From Alternaria dauci (taxonomy: Eukaryota > Ascomycota > Dothideomycetes > Pleosporales > Pleosporaceae), in the NCBI RefSeq assembly GCF_042100115.1, contig NC_091273.1:2294001-2358000 (forward strand): a DNA stretch of 64,000 bases, given 5' to 3'. Below, in pieces: positions 34,413 to 45,488 of the stretch. The position numbers and the translations under genes were made by a program. The notes below the pieces were generated by a model. The model was not told the DNA's origin. It searched no databases and worked only from the letters and a program-made list of their open reading frames with translations. How positions within the stretch are numbered: position 1 is the first letter of the stretch; each line of letters opens with the position of its first letter.

Positions 34413-34930
34413 CTTGAGCGACTGTTGTGTGTGGAGTGGGGTTGTACGGCGTCGTCTCACCTACGGGTGAAAGCTGTCGGGAGCTCGAATTCGAGATCCG
34501 CGCCAAGCACGCTAGGCTGCGTCCGCACGTGACGGTGAGCGCACTCTGGGTTGCCATTCGCTCCCAAGTCTCGCCCTTCCATCTTTCCAAAAGACAAGAG
34601 CCCTGCTATTGGTTCGCAAGACACTACAAAAACCGTGGCCCCCAGCTGTGCATATGCACGAATGCGGGCATAATCTGGGCTAACATTCCATCGATGCGAT
34701 GTTTCCTTTCTATGCACATAGTTTTCACGCCCATTTTCTATTGTTGCTTCGCGTAGTCTGACCGCTTGCATTACCATCGAGCATTCTGACGTCAGCATAT
34801 GTCCAAGGGCTCGTGTGGAAACTTCTTTCCGAAGCCTTCTAGGTGAGCTGGACCATCAATCTTGCATGCTGACATACAGTTCGAGTCCAAAGTCCCCAGC
34901 ATACTATCAACTTTCAAAGCCGTCGCAGCA
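34413..34930. promoter_or_regulatory. Divergent intergenic region of the U1A-like and MFS genes
   Basis: About 520 bp between divergent starts. It must hold both promoters. The MFS frame extends upstream without an ATG to about 34862, so the leader there is non-coding. Confidence 0.45.
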
Positions 34931-36325
34931 ATGCTCCCGCCAAGAGGACTGCGATGGCGGTCGCACCCATTGTTCATCGTCTTCACCGTGGGCATGGGCG
35001 CATTCGTGGATCTGTTCCTGTATGGGCTGATCGTGCCGGTACTCCCATTCCTGCTCAAGGATCGTCTCAGCCTTCCAGACTCGCAGATACAAAGCACGAT
35101 ATCCAGTCTTCTGGCGGTCTACGCGGCCGCTTCCTGTGCAATGTCTCCCATTGCCGGTATTCTAGCCGACAAATGGTCTTCGTCTCGACAGCTACCGTTT
35201 CTCGCCGGGCTCATACTGCTTCTCCTTTCGACGGTTCTTCTCGCTCTTGGGCGTAGCGTTGCTGCTCTGGCCATTGCGCGCTTCCTGCAGGGGGCGTCTG
35301 GAGGCGTGGTGTGGACCATTGGTATTGCTCTCGTGATCGAGACTGTAGGCAACGAGAATCTAGGCAAGACTATGGGCACCATCTTTAGCTTCATCTCGGT
35401 CGCCGGGCTGTTCTCACCTATAGTCGGAGGGCTCCTCTATGCCAGGACCGGATACAAAGGCGTCTTTGGTGTAGGCGTAGGCTTGATCGGTATCGACTTT
35501 ATTTTGAGAGTGCTCATGGTGGAGAAGAAGGTTGCCGCAAAGTACTCTAGTCTTGATACAAATGCCTCGGAACCAGACGCAAATGATCAGGGAGATGAAC
35601 AGACGCCTCTTTTATCAAACAGCCGCCCTGCGTCTGATCGTTATCGCCTGCCCAAACCCACGAATCGCTTCACACGCAACTTTCCCATCCTCATGCTGTT
35701 CCGCGACGCTGGTCTACTGACCGCTGTCTGGATCGGCTTCATGCAAGCTCTTCTGCTTGGTTCTTTCGATGCTACCGTGCCGCTGGTGGCTTCAGAGCAG
35801 TTTGGCTTCGACAGTCTGAAGGCCGGACTGCTCTTTCTACCGCTCGGTGGTGCTGATTTCCTCCTGGGTCCAGTCTTTGGGTGGTGTGTCGACCGCTATG
35901 GTACAAAGCCAGCAGCCATCCTTGGATTTACTTGGCTGATACCGACGCTTGTACTGCTCCGGCTTCCGACTGAGTCATTTATCGAGAGGCTAGACAATGG
36001 ACATCTCATTGCACTCTTTGCCGGACTGTTAGCGATGAATGGAGTAGGTCTGGCAGCAATCAACAGCCCCAGTTTTGTTGAAGCCGGGAATCTTGTCGAG
36101 AAGTATTACAAGGCGAACGAGGACGTGTTCGAGCAAGCTCCGTACGCGCAACTTTACGGCATCAACAGCATGGTATGGAGCGGAGGATTGACTGTAGGCC
36201 CATTGCTGGCAGGGAAACTAAGAGAAGCGATTGGGTATGGGAACATGAACGCGGTACTTGCTGGTATTTGCGGTTGTACAGCGGTTTTGGCGGCTCTCTT
36301 TATCGGCAGGAGAAGGAAAGATTAG
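34931..36325 (+). CDS. MFS transporter (DHA1 / vesicular amine transporter-like)
   Basis: A single exon of 464 residues from MLPPRGLRWRSHPLFIVF, the first ATG in the frame. Twelve membrane segments can be counted in two sets of six, separated by a charged loop (about 200-250, with DANDQGDEQTPLLSNS). Helix one has VDLFLYGLIVPVLPFLL and the 2-3 loop has the MFS motif A-like GILADKWSSSRQLPF. Helix five has GIALVIETVGNENLGKTMG, as in DHA1 drug:H+ antiporters and vesicular amine transporters. Substrate cannot be predicted. It is convergent with the Zn2Cys6 regulator. Confidence 0.92.
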   Translation: MLPPRGLRWRSHPLFIVFTVGMGAFVDLFLYGLIVPVLPFLLKDRLSLPDSQIQSTISSLLAVYAAASCAMSPIAGILADKWSSSRQLPFLAGLILLLLSTVLLALGRSVAALAIARFLQGASGGVVWTIGIALVIETVGNENLGKTMGTIFSFISVAGLFSPIVGGLLYARTGYKGVFGVGVGLIGIDFILRVLMVEKKVAAKYSSLDTNASEPDANDQGDEQTPLLSNSRPASDRYRLPKPTNRFTRNFPILMLFRDAGLLTAVWIGFMQALLLGSFDATVPLVASEQFGFDSLKAGLLFLPLGGADFLLGPVFGWCVDRYGTKPAAILGFTWLIPTLVLLRLPTESFIERLDNGHLIALFAGLLAMNGVGLAAINSPSFVEAGNLVEKYYKANEDVFEQAPYAQLYGINSMVWSGGLTVGPLLAGKLREAIGYGNMNAVLAGICGCTAVLAALFIGRRRKD

Positions 36326-36763
36326 ACCTGTGTACAAAAAGCATATATCCTCGACTTGAGACACCCGTAGCATCCTGCATAAACTTAGACTAGAAAATCC
36401 TTTTAGATATCTTCGGGCTATAATTGCTTGGTCCGTCCTGAAAAGAGCCATCTTGGAGCGAGATATGGCCAAGGCTACTCTGCAGTAAGGAACACCAATA
36501 GAAGTTATTTTGCAAACAGTTATGGACAATGTATCATGTTGGTGGGAATCCAGGAAAAAAATCGAGATATGTAGTTCTAACTGCTCGTTTACTCTTTCAA
36601 GGCTTGGATGGTGGTTTGAAAGCTCTTCGATCTATCCCAGCTTGCAGTGTATTCGGATCATTCGATATTGTATTCGGCCGATTATTACGGAATGCGTTGG
36701 GCAACTCCACATGCGTTTCCTATAAGATTCCCTGTATCATCTCCTGCTCTTGAACCTAAAATG
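36326..36763. other. Convergent 3' intergenic region
   Basis: About 440 bp, AT-richer than the neighbouring genes, between the MFS and Zn2Cys6 stop codons. No gene recognised. Confidence 0.45.
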
Positions 36764-38848
36764 TCATGATACATCGGCCAACGCAAAATCAATGTCTCCT
36801 AAAAAGGCCGCAGGGTCATCGAAACTGGCCCACATCGAGTCCCCGAAAGCGAATGTATCTGTTGAGGATGACGGTTCCAGTGGTGTTGGAAGAGCTCCAT
36901 GCAACTCCTGGGCTTTGTTTGCATCAACGGTCGTACGCCCAAGTGGAGTTTGGTTGTTGGACGGTGCATTCGGATCAACAGGCAAAAACTTTGTGTCGTA
37001 GAACGACTTCGCCCACTTTGTTTTGGCCGACCACTTCGCAAATGCCTCATTTCTCAGGAACAGACCATCCAAACGAGACTGCGACACAGCATCGTAGCGT
37101 TGCGAGGCTTTTTCCAAAAGCGACGAGAAATCGATAAACGATCTCAAAGCCTTTACATCCCAGCCGTCCATCTCGATCAAACTCGCTCGGACAAGCACAA
37201 CGAAGATGTATGCAAACTGCGCAAAAACGCCAAACGGCACGAGAGGATAGTCTTCGACAAGCAGCTCCAGGTATATGTCTGTGTACTTTTTCGCAGCGTC
37301 CATGCAGTGCCACATGCCGTCTAGTCGCTGCCGGAGGTCCGTCTCTTTGACCGTGTGAGTGGCTAGATTCCCAAATGAGCGCTCCCAGATGGCAGTTCGG
37401 GCACAAGCCTGCTGCAAACGCAGTACTATCGCTGACGTCCCGTGTACGGATGCTAGCCCGATATTATCGAGATCGCTGAGGAACGACTTGGCGTAGAAGC
37501 TTACCGGTGCATGGTCGTATTCTGTGCCCATGGCTTCCTGCATGATGCGCTGACTCCGCGTTAATTGTACAAGTAAAAGGTCGCTTTCGTATTCTTCGGC
37601 TTGCGTCAACGCGTCGGCACATTTGGTAAGCCAGGGAGACCAGTGCAGAGTGTCGATTTTCCGAAAGGACGTGAAAATTTGTGAAGTCAGATAGAACGTT
37701 CCGAGCACTGCACGCCGCTCGTCGTTGGTCACGACTTTCGCCGGTTGTGGTACGCCATGCGCCTGTGAGGCTGCCATCAGAGTCACCTTCTCACAGAAGC
37801 CTGGTGCACGGTCGATATCTAGATCATGGGTGAGCGCCATGGTAAGATGCAGGAGTACATTGTGGCTTGGCGGTGCGAACAGATGTGGATTGTACCAATT
37901 GCTGAACACCAACATGCCTAAATGGCAATGTAAAAGTCAGTGTATGTCTTACGCAGTACATGGGAGTCTTTACCCTGGAGGAGATCTAGCGACTTCTCCC
38001 CGTTGATCAACATTCTCTCGGAGATTTGTTGCATGAGATCCTTGACCATGAATTGTTGGGTCGTTGTGTCATGGAAGAAAGTCACTGTCTCGATTGCTTT
38101 CAAGAGAAACGGCTTGCTTCTAGCCAGGTCAGAAGCGTTGATGCCCCTTGGAATTATGACAAAAGGCATGTGAGGGGCCATAAGTCTCTGGTAGCGATCG
38201 AGCAGGACGTCGGCATCCGTTGCATCCATCTCTGTCAATACGTGTTCGGTATTAACCATCTCAAGTGTTGGGCCATGAGCAGAGGCCAAGAAATCGTTAG
38301 ATCTTGTAGTGTTGGGAGTTGTAACGAGTGGCGTTGGATACATATTATCGCTCTCCCGATGTAATCCGTTCGTCTGCTGCGATATGTCACTCCGAAAGTC
38401 CAATCCTGCAGATACCTCCTGTGTTTGTTTGCTGGCCAAAGCCTGAGCTATGTCTGCGAGCTTTGTTTCGAGATGCTGCAGCTGAGCGGATCGTCTGCTA
38501 GCATATCAACATCATGAAGGTACAGTGGAAACCGACGCAAGCTTGACTTACGTGATCTTTCTTGCCTTGCGTTTGCGTTTCACTGGCTCCCGAATCTGAC
38601 AGGTCTTTTGCAATCGTGTGCATCTAAGGACGTACTGAATTAGTCGACTCGTCTATGGGCGTTTTGCAGACTATCTGCCGTGCTATTATTAACACTGATG
38701 CGGTCACTGACCTGTCGCAATCGCCATTTCCTGGACGCCTTACACACTTGCTCTTCGCCTTTGCACAGACTGTACACGATCCATGGTAGGAATGAGCAGT
38801 ATTCTGCGAATGGACTGTTTCGTCTAAATCTTCAATTGCTTGATCCAT
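36764..38848 (-). CDS. Zn2Cys6 transcription factor
   Basis: Four exons, 38848-38712, 38623-38552, 38494-37974 and 37917-36764, give 627 residues. The binuclear cluster is complete once exon two is joined: Cys25, 28, 35, 44, 47 and 54 (CTVCAKAKSKC, then CDRCTRLQKTC). A basic stretch (KRKRKARKIT) and a probable dimerisation coiled-coil (AQLQHLETKLADIAQ) follow. The middle region has the features of fungal regulator domains (LMAPHMPFVII, FLLKAIETVTFF, HLTMALTHDLDIDRAP). The C-terminus is acidic and may activate transcription. Pathway unknown. It is 154 bp upstream of the aldo-keto reductase on the same strand and faces the MFS gene. Confidence 0.9.
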
Positions 38849-39002
38849 AACGACTGAGGCATAAATGCAGGTTGGGACTTTGAGAGGCAACAGTGATGGG
38901 GAGAGAGAACAGACTAGATGGAACTAGGTAAAGCGGCGGATGTATCGTCCGTCCGTCTAAACTCCGAAATCTCCAACATGACCCTCGACCACGGCGCAGA
39001 GG

Positions 39003-40152
39003 TCAACCGTTCAGCAGGTCCTCGTGTGCGCCCCCATATCGTTTTCCTGCCACGGGAAAGGCCTGCTGTGCCTTGTAGAGGTCCTCCATATCAGTGTCGG
39101 CCAATTCCGATAACTGGCTATTCATGATGGCACGCTCGATGTTGGTAGACCCTGGGATAGGAATCGCCCCCTGACGCGCTACCCAAGCGATAGCGACCTG
39201 CGATGTCTTGAGGCCTTTGCGGTGGGCGACCTTCTCAACGGCCTCGACGAGCTTGTAGTTTTGATCGAAAACCTCGGGCTTGAAGCGGTCGAACATTTGA
39301 ATACGATAGTCGTTTGGCGACAGATCATCAATCTTCTTGAAGTTGCCTGTCAGCCAGCCGCGTCCGACCGGACTGTATGCGATAACGGGGATGCCGACTG
39401 GTTTTGTTGTCAATGTTGGTGTTGATGAATCCTGGCGCGTATCGACTTACGTTCGTGGCAAGTTTCCATGATGCCATTGTGGAGCGGATCGGGTGTAAAC
39501 AAACTCAACTCAATCTCTACGGCTGCAATGGGATGTACGGCATGAGCCTTGCGAATGGTATTCGCGTTGACCTCGGACAGGCCAATGCCGCCAATCTTGC
39601 CCTCTTCTATCAGCTCAGCCAGAGCTTTGATAGAAGTCTCAATGGGCGTGTTGGGATCGACGCGGGCTAGAATGTCCTTAGCTATCGTCTCAGATGATCC
39701 TTGAATTTCTCATACCCATCTCGAAGATGTCAATGGCCTTTGCGCCTCCCAACCCCTTGAGAGCTTGTTCTACAGATGCGCGAATAGCCTCCGGACTCCC
39801 TGCTGGTCCGGTGTTGCGGTCAAAGGCACCCTTGATGTTGAGGACAACCTTTTCAGCATCCTGGGGGTACTTCTCAAAGTAGTGTCGCAGCAAGTGCACC
39901 GAGTTTGACTCTGGTGTGCCATAGATGAGTCCTCCATTCCAGAGGTTGGCGCCCTGTTCCAATGCCTTTTTCAGGAGGCTCGTCTGATGCTCGCGCTCAA
40001 ACTGGGGGAATGGAGGAGGAAACGTCAAGCCTGGGGATCATTAGGTGTGTTTCTCTTTTGTTTTGCGCATGACACGTACTCATCATTCCAAACCCGATGG
40101 GGCCTACGGGCTTGCCACACACACGCGAGGCTGCTACTCTTCCGATGCTCAT
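39003..40152 (-). CDS. Aldo-keto reductase, pyridoxal reductase (AKR8)-like
   Basis: Four exons, 40152-40080, 40030-39716, 39666-39451 and 39397-39003, give 332 residues. Spliced motifs include [68 protein letters not shown] and [18 protein letters not shown], then [12 protein letters not shown] for NADPH binding. The segment where most aldo-keto reductases have a catalytic Asp has WN in GANLWNGG, a trait I associate with pyridoxine/pyridoxal reductases such as fission yeast Plr1. It probably reduces pyridoxal or another aldehyde with NADPH in the cytosol. Each of the three introns restores the frame. Confidence 0.9.
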
Positions 40153-40572
40153 AATGGAGGGTGTATTACAACGAAAGCACTATCAGATAGAATGTTCAGC
40201 AAAGAAGACAAGATTTGATTGCGATGATGATGCGGTTGAGCAGAGGCGACTGGTACATTCTTATAGCTCCGGCTGGAAAGGTACTGCGAGCAAAAATACC
40301 GTCCGCTCCCGCATGTCAGGAATGCCTCGTTCGGCGCTATGGTCCATCTTCAAAAGGGCTCGTAATGAAAGCTGCTGTTCCGTTGCCGTTTGCACGGTCG
40401 CATGGGTCTGTGGTGTGAGAAGGGATGGAATTAGGGAACACACGCGGTAGTTCACTGAGCCGGCGGTATTTCGGGCGCTGTTTTAACCCCCGCTCCCGTT
40501 TGAGGCGACTCAGCACTCAAACTCAACAACCAACAGCCGAAAGCCTTGTCACTCATAACTGATACCCCAAAT
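40153..40572. other. Intergenic region upstream of the aldo-keto reductase
   Basis: About 420 bp with the presumed reductase promoter and the 3' UTR of the next minus-strand gene. No further feature seen. Confidence 0.4.
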
Positions 40573-41374
40573 TTAGACCGAAATTGACTTCTGGTCCCGA
40601 TTGTGTACCATGACCCTCAACAGCACACTCGTAGGATCGTTGTCCGCCTTCAATACCAGGTCTTCCAAAAGAACGAAGCCTAAGTGCTGGTACAATGGAA
40701 ATCCCATTGGACTTGCCTCCAGTCCGACATCGAAACCAGCATTCAGAGCTTGATCGAGGCCCCATTGAGTGAGCGCAGTGCCCGCACCTCGCCGACGGTA
40801 GTCTGGATGGGTCGCGAGCAGAGACAGGTAGAAGTTCTGGGGGTAGGTCTTCTCCCAGTACGTTGAGTGGGTGTAGTTCATCGCTTTCTCAAACGCCGTC
40901 ATTCGATTCAGGTCGCCGTCGCGCCGCCCAAACTCCTGACGTATGGCCCAGTTCTCTAGTTTCGTGATATAACCTAAAGCTGTTCAGCATCATCCTAAGC
41001 AGGTCGTGTGGGTGCTCACGGTGTAGCGTCTCCAATGAGCAATTGTTGTACAGAGATGTCAGAGCCTGTGTCGCCGTTCTCTTCTCGTTCCTCTCCCATA
41101 GTGCGAAAGCGAATATCGTTGCTACTGCTTCTCCACGATCTTCGCTTTTCTTGTCCAACGACGCAACTTCTTCGGCTACGAGGAACGTGATGTTAGGGGT
41201 ATACAAGTAAGTCTTGAATACCTGCAGCCAGAAAAAGTAGTTGTCGTCAGGATATTGATGCCTGTACCTATAAAGCCACACGAATGCTGGGTCGTCAGGT
41301 AAGCTGGCGAGGGCGACTGTTGTGACGCGTGGCAGGTCGCGGAGTTCTGCTTGCCTGACCCTGAATTGTGACAT
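40573..41374 (-). CDS. GNAT family N-acetyltransferase
   Basis: Two exons, 41374-41020 and 40973-40573, give 251 residues. The N-terminus MSQFRVRQAELRDLPRVTTV is the usual GNAT first strand and helix. The acetyl-CoA loop is LLATHPDYRRRGAGTALTQW and the C-terminal motif is FPLYQHLGFVLLEDL. The intron (GTGAGC donor, TTTAG acceptor) joins at LHRYITKLENW. This belongs to the fungal GNAT group related to polyamine- or antibiotic-type acetyltransferases. Substrate unknown. Confidence 0.87.
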
Positions 41375-42522
41375 GCTGTCCGAGAGGAACGAGGCGAACA
41401 GCCACCTATGCTAACCACTCCATTTAACGTAGAACGAGAGGGACTACTAGTACGCCACCTGTAAACCGGTTTCCTCATTCTTTGGTGTGACGCAGGAGGC
41501 GCAGTTGTATCGAATGGCAGGAACTGCAGTGGGCAAGGCGCGGGATGATTCCGGCCGGTAGATAAGCCGCTCGCCCAGCGACACAATCTCTGCGGTGTCT
41601 TTTGCAAGAACACATCTACGCGCTCTGTGTCCAGAGAACCACGACTTTGTCTTATCCCTAAGAGGTGCTTCTCACGTCATCAACAGATATATAGGCTACC
41701 GTTTTTCTAGCTAGAATAGCTGTGAATACCCTACGTAGGGATGGAACAAAGCACTCTGTGCGCAAGGACAACCTAGATCAAGTCAGTATCTATGTCACGA
41801 CGGCTGTATGTATGCACACTATAGCAATGTATCTATACGACTCTTCCCAATAATGTTGAACACACAGGTTTTCTGATACCAAAAGCTCGAACCCCACACC
41901 AGACCTAAATAGGCAAGGTCATTTGCCTCTCTCACCAAAGAGCATTCTTTTACTTGCGAGATTCTCTTATTTTGAGAGAACCTGTTCGTTCAGATCTTTG
42001 AGAATTTCAGAAGTTGTGAAGACTAATGGTACACCGCACTTCTGTAATACTCAAGCTAGCATTTTGCCTCATCTAGAGATCACTGCATGTAAGGTGATAC
42101 ATAAAACCACAAACTTTCCCACCCGTGCGGGGTGCGATATGTTAGCCCTCTAGGGATTACTACCTAGGTAGCTTTCGAGAGCACATTGAGATAATACCTA
42201 TCAAGGGCCACAATACGGGTGAGAAGGTTCATGGCTAAACCATCGGCACGAAAATACTAATTCCCCTGGTGCCTCAAACTGACGCATTCGATTCAACCTT
42301 AACTTCTGCGTCTGAAGCGGTATGCTGTGCTCAGCAGAGTGCCTACGCTCAATCAATCGTGATTGGGTTGGCTGCAGATGTGTGCTAGCGTGTTTGCATA
42401 GCCTTGAAGGCTGTGCAACTGTAACTTCACTTGTGGTGTCCTCGCTGTCACGCCCTTCATACATCCCCAAAACCTCTCGCGGATGAGAGTCAACGTATGC
42501 GGCACCACTCTACTTATGCGAC
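41375..42522. other. Intergenic region at the left border of the HET island
   Basis: About 1.15 kb between divergent genes. It holds two 12-bp perfect palindromes (TTCTAGCTAGAA at 41705, CCCTACGTAGGG at 41729), the left arm of an inverted repeat (41941-42019) and TACCTAGGTA at 42161-42170. A frame at about 41923-42153 exists, but its best-conserved part coincides with the repeat, so I do not call it a gene. Confidence 0.5.
41941..42019 (+). repeat. Left arm of an imperfect inverted repeat flanking the HET gene
   Basis: This 79-bp stretch matches the reverse complement of 45127-45203. The best block is 21 bp identical (positions 41972-41995 contain TGAGAGAACCTGTTCGTTCA). I estimate about 80-85% identity over the arm by eye. 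The two arms enclose the HET gene and a small degraded open frame. Confidence 0.75.
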
Positions 42523-44604
42523 ATGGATTTGACGCTCGCTAGTCAAGAGGCAGAAGGGTTTTGCTTAATATGCAACTGCCTCGGCTTCTTTCACACACGC
42601 GGCCCCAACAAACTTCAGCATTCTAGCCTGGTTATTCTGTCGGACCGCTCTTTCGATCAGTTTAGCGAATCGGCCAAACAAGGATGCTGCTTTTGCGACG
42701 TCGTTCAGCAAAGCTTTCAGCTCTTGCAATATATTGCGGTAGAGATGCGGGTCGACCTGTTACTCTACGGACAGTCACCAGCTGAGCTACACGCGTCAGC
42801 CGACAAAGGTATCCACGAAGTCGTGGAAATCTATTCACGTCCAAGTAAGCTTGTTCTTTTGTGACGCCTTTCTGCATGTAAAGCTCTGGCTAAGCATCGC
42901 CTAGCAACAAACACAAGGCAAAACTACCCTATTGTAGGCAACGACGTTGACGAAAAATCGAGCCTGGATGCGTCAGTGCAGTTCTTAAGGGAGAATTTCT
43001 ATAGTTGCAAAACCGAGCATGAGAAGTGCCGCAATCCTCAGTGTGCCTACCTTCCAAAACGGATCGTCGATATTTCGAAACCACGGTACCGAGTTTTCGA
43101 ACCAGCTGCTCACACAGAGGGCGTGTATGCTACTCTGTCGTATTCATGGGGAGGCCGAGGTTTTGCCATGACTACGTCCGGGAATTATGAAGAGATGAAG
43201 GACGGATTTGATCGAGGCGCGCTACCAGATACCTTTCAAGATGCGGCTGCGATGGCGCAGAGCCTTGACATATACTACATCTGGATTGATACCCTTTGTA
43301 TAGTCCAGGATGATCCCGCGGATTGGGAGGAGCAGGCTGCGGAAATGGCACAAATTTTTGAGGGCGCTGCCATCACGATCGCAGCCTCTCTATCAACAGA
43401 CCCATATCAGACTTTGTTCACAGCACGGAAACCCGCGAATCAAGAAGTGGAATTATATAGCGAGGTCAAGGGAGTTGTGTTCAAAGCAAGGAGGAAAATT
43501 GTTCGAGGGATTCACGCCAAAATCGGGCGTTCGCGGGAAGTTGATCCACTTGATACACGTGCATGGGGGTTGCAAGAGAAAATGCTCTCAAGACGACTTA
43601 TAGCTTTCACCGGGGCAGAGTTGCAATGGACGTGTAGAACACTGAAGGCCTGCGAATGTCACCATAGTATATCTCCGTCGCAACCCTTATTTCCTGCGCC
43701 AACTGGAACGACAACTGCAAACGATATTTTGAAATTGTCCAAGAGTTGGAGCCAGATCATTGAAGAATACTCTACTAGGGAATTAAGGTATCTTACCGAC
43801 AAGCTACCAGCCCTAGGTGGTTTAGCGAGTAAATTTGAGAGTGTGACTGGATGGACGTATATTGCTGGTGGATGGAAGGAGACTATTCTTTATGATCTGG
43901 TCTGGCAACGCGACGTCGGACCAACTGTGTCATCTACGTGTCAACTTGGCCCTAGTTTCTCGTGGGCATCCTCGCCTGGTGCTGTCAACTTTCGACTTGC
44001 CCGTCACTCATATCCCGGTTCTCGAATTGAACACACGACACTAGTCGACCTTCATTACACAAGTGCTGGCAGCCACGAACATAGCAAGGCACCGGACACT
44101 TGGTTGATGGTTCGAGGTCACACTGTGCCGGCTGTATTGCGACGGTCTTCTCACGGGTTTCAAGCATACACAATCCGCATTGACGATGCAACATACTCAC
44201 CAGGTACAGATCAGCGGACCACCTGTGAATTCTCTATTGATGCTTCCATACCGGAGTACAATGCGAAGATTCCTCAAGTATTGGGAAATCGACCGAGAGA
44301 AGGACTAAATGGACCTGGCGATCAAGACGAAGAGTTGTCAATTGTACTCCTAAGCCTCTACTCTATCCATCATCGACGCCACCTATACCACAACTTCTTG
44401 ATCCTTGAGAGATTGCACGACGATGTCGACTCCTATCGAAGAATTGGTGTAGGTACAGGCAAGATGTATCCTGGAAGGGGCTGCGAGGATGGTTTCCCAA
44501 GCGAGTCGCATCTAGTCAGACCGTTTGAGTGGTTGTTACGGGATCTTGAAAAATGTGGTCGCCGCTTCGCTAACATTGTGGAACGGGTCCTACGCGTAAG
44601 ATAG
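42523..44604 (+). CDS. HET domain protein (heterokaryon incompatibility family)
   Basis: Two exons, 42523-42844 and 42938-44604, give 662 residues. The N-terminal zinc-ribbon-like lead is CLIC (Cys14/17) and CCFC (Cys55/56/58). The HET domain lies at about 171-320. It opens with YATLSYSWGG and continues LPDTFQDAAAMAQSLDIYYI, WIDTLCIVQDDPADW and AEMAQIFEGAAITIAA. The typical downstream part RAWGLQEKMLSRRLIAFTG follows. HET proteins are execution or recognition modules for regulated cell death in fungal non-self recognition. The specificity of this one is unknown. It lies between inverted repeat arms and next to a kinase-HET fusion gene. Confidence 0.95.
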
Positions 44605-44660
44605 TCTTGTACTGTGCTGCATCCCATTTAGCACTGTCGGCGTCATACTTAGTAGCATTC

Positions 44661-45120
44661 CTACATCATCTCTCGGTCACCTGATATGCGTAGGCAACCG
44701 TAGCGGTAGTCGCTTTGTTTGTCCAGACACCCGTGACATAGGTTTTCTCCGGTCGCGGCCCAATTTGGGCAATCGTCTGTGATACACCTTACGGAAGCCA
44801 TGTGCGCCAAATTTCTTACTGAGGAGGGAGAACCTATGCGATACGAAGTATTGTAGGAGGCGAGCATAAAGATTGGTTTTAGGTACAGTATTCGACAGTC
44901 AGAGGACGTGGGAGAGGACGAAATGTGGAAGTCTTTACACAGCCCAATCGACCCCGCATCTGCATCGCCCCATGCCTGACATGGTGCATGATTTTTCGCA
45001 GTAGTCTCTCGCTATTGGACGTGCATATAGATCCGCGGGCTCTTCTCCACATGGTCTTCGCATGATAGGTCTGTACACCACGCTTCATCCCATGGTACTC
45101 CGATGACGCATATCAGCTTG
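44661..45120 (-). pseudogene. Possible degraded small Cys-rich gene
   Basis: Three short minus-strand frames carry protein-like Cys patterns that do not join cleanly: AWCTDLSCEDHVEK (about 45050), DYCEKSCTMSGMGRCRCGVD (about 44970) and CITDDCPNWAATGENLCHGC (about 44770). The changes of frame suggest a decayed gene, or one with introns I cannot place. It starts beside the right inverted-repeat arm. Low confidence. Confidence 0.3.
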
Positions 45121-45126
45121 AGCCAG

Positions 45127-45203
45127 TCACAACTTCCACAGTTCTCAACGATCTGAACGAACAGGTTCTCTCAAATGAGAGTATTTGCAAGTAAAAGGAT
45201 GCC
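45127..45203 (-). repeat. Right arm of the inverted repeat flanking the HET gene
   Basis: Its reverse complement aligns with 41941-42019, sharing TTTTACTTGC, GAGAGAACCTGTTCGTTCAG and GAAGTTGTGA with small indels. A weaker match (CTCAAGCT followed by CTCATC or GTCATC) appears to continue beyond the arm. Confidence 0.75.
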
Positions 45204-45488
45204 TTAGGTCTTGCCACGGCGTCTACTCCACTCTGACTTGATTTTACACAGTTCAATCACAGGGCATCGATCCAATAGATCTCATCTTGTATCTCAACAA
45301 CAGTCCATGAAAGCCATCAGAAACATGGAGCATGCCATTTGCACGGTTGGTCCCGGCCATATTTCCTAGTTTTTCTGTCAAACTGCAGCTATCATTTTGG
45401 GCAGTCCGCCAGCGGTCATGATTTTGTCGCAGCTCAAGACCAGCCATCAAACTCTCTGCGGTCGCACGAAGAAAACAGAAAAGAAAGT

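Noticed and set aside
34862..34930. Upstream extension of the MFS protein
   Set aside because: The frame there has no ATG, and the extension adds no membrane or conserved segment.
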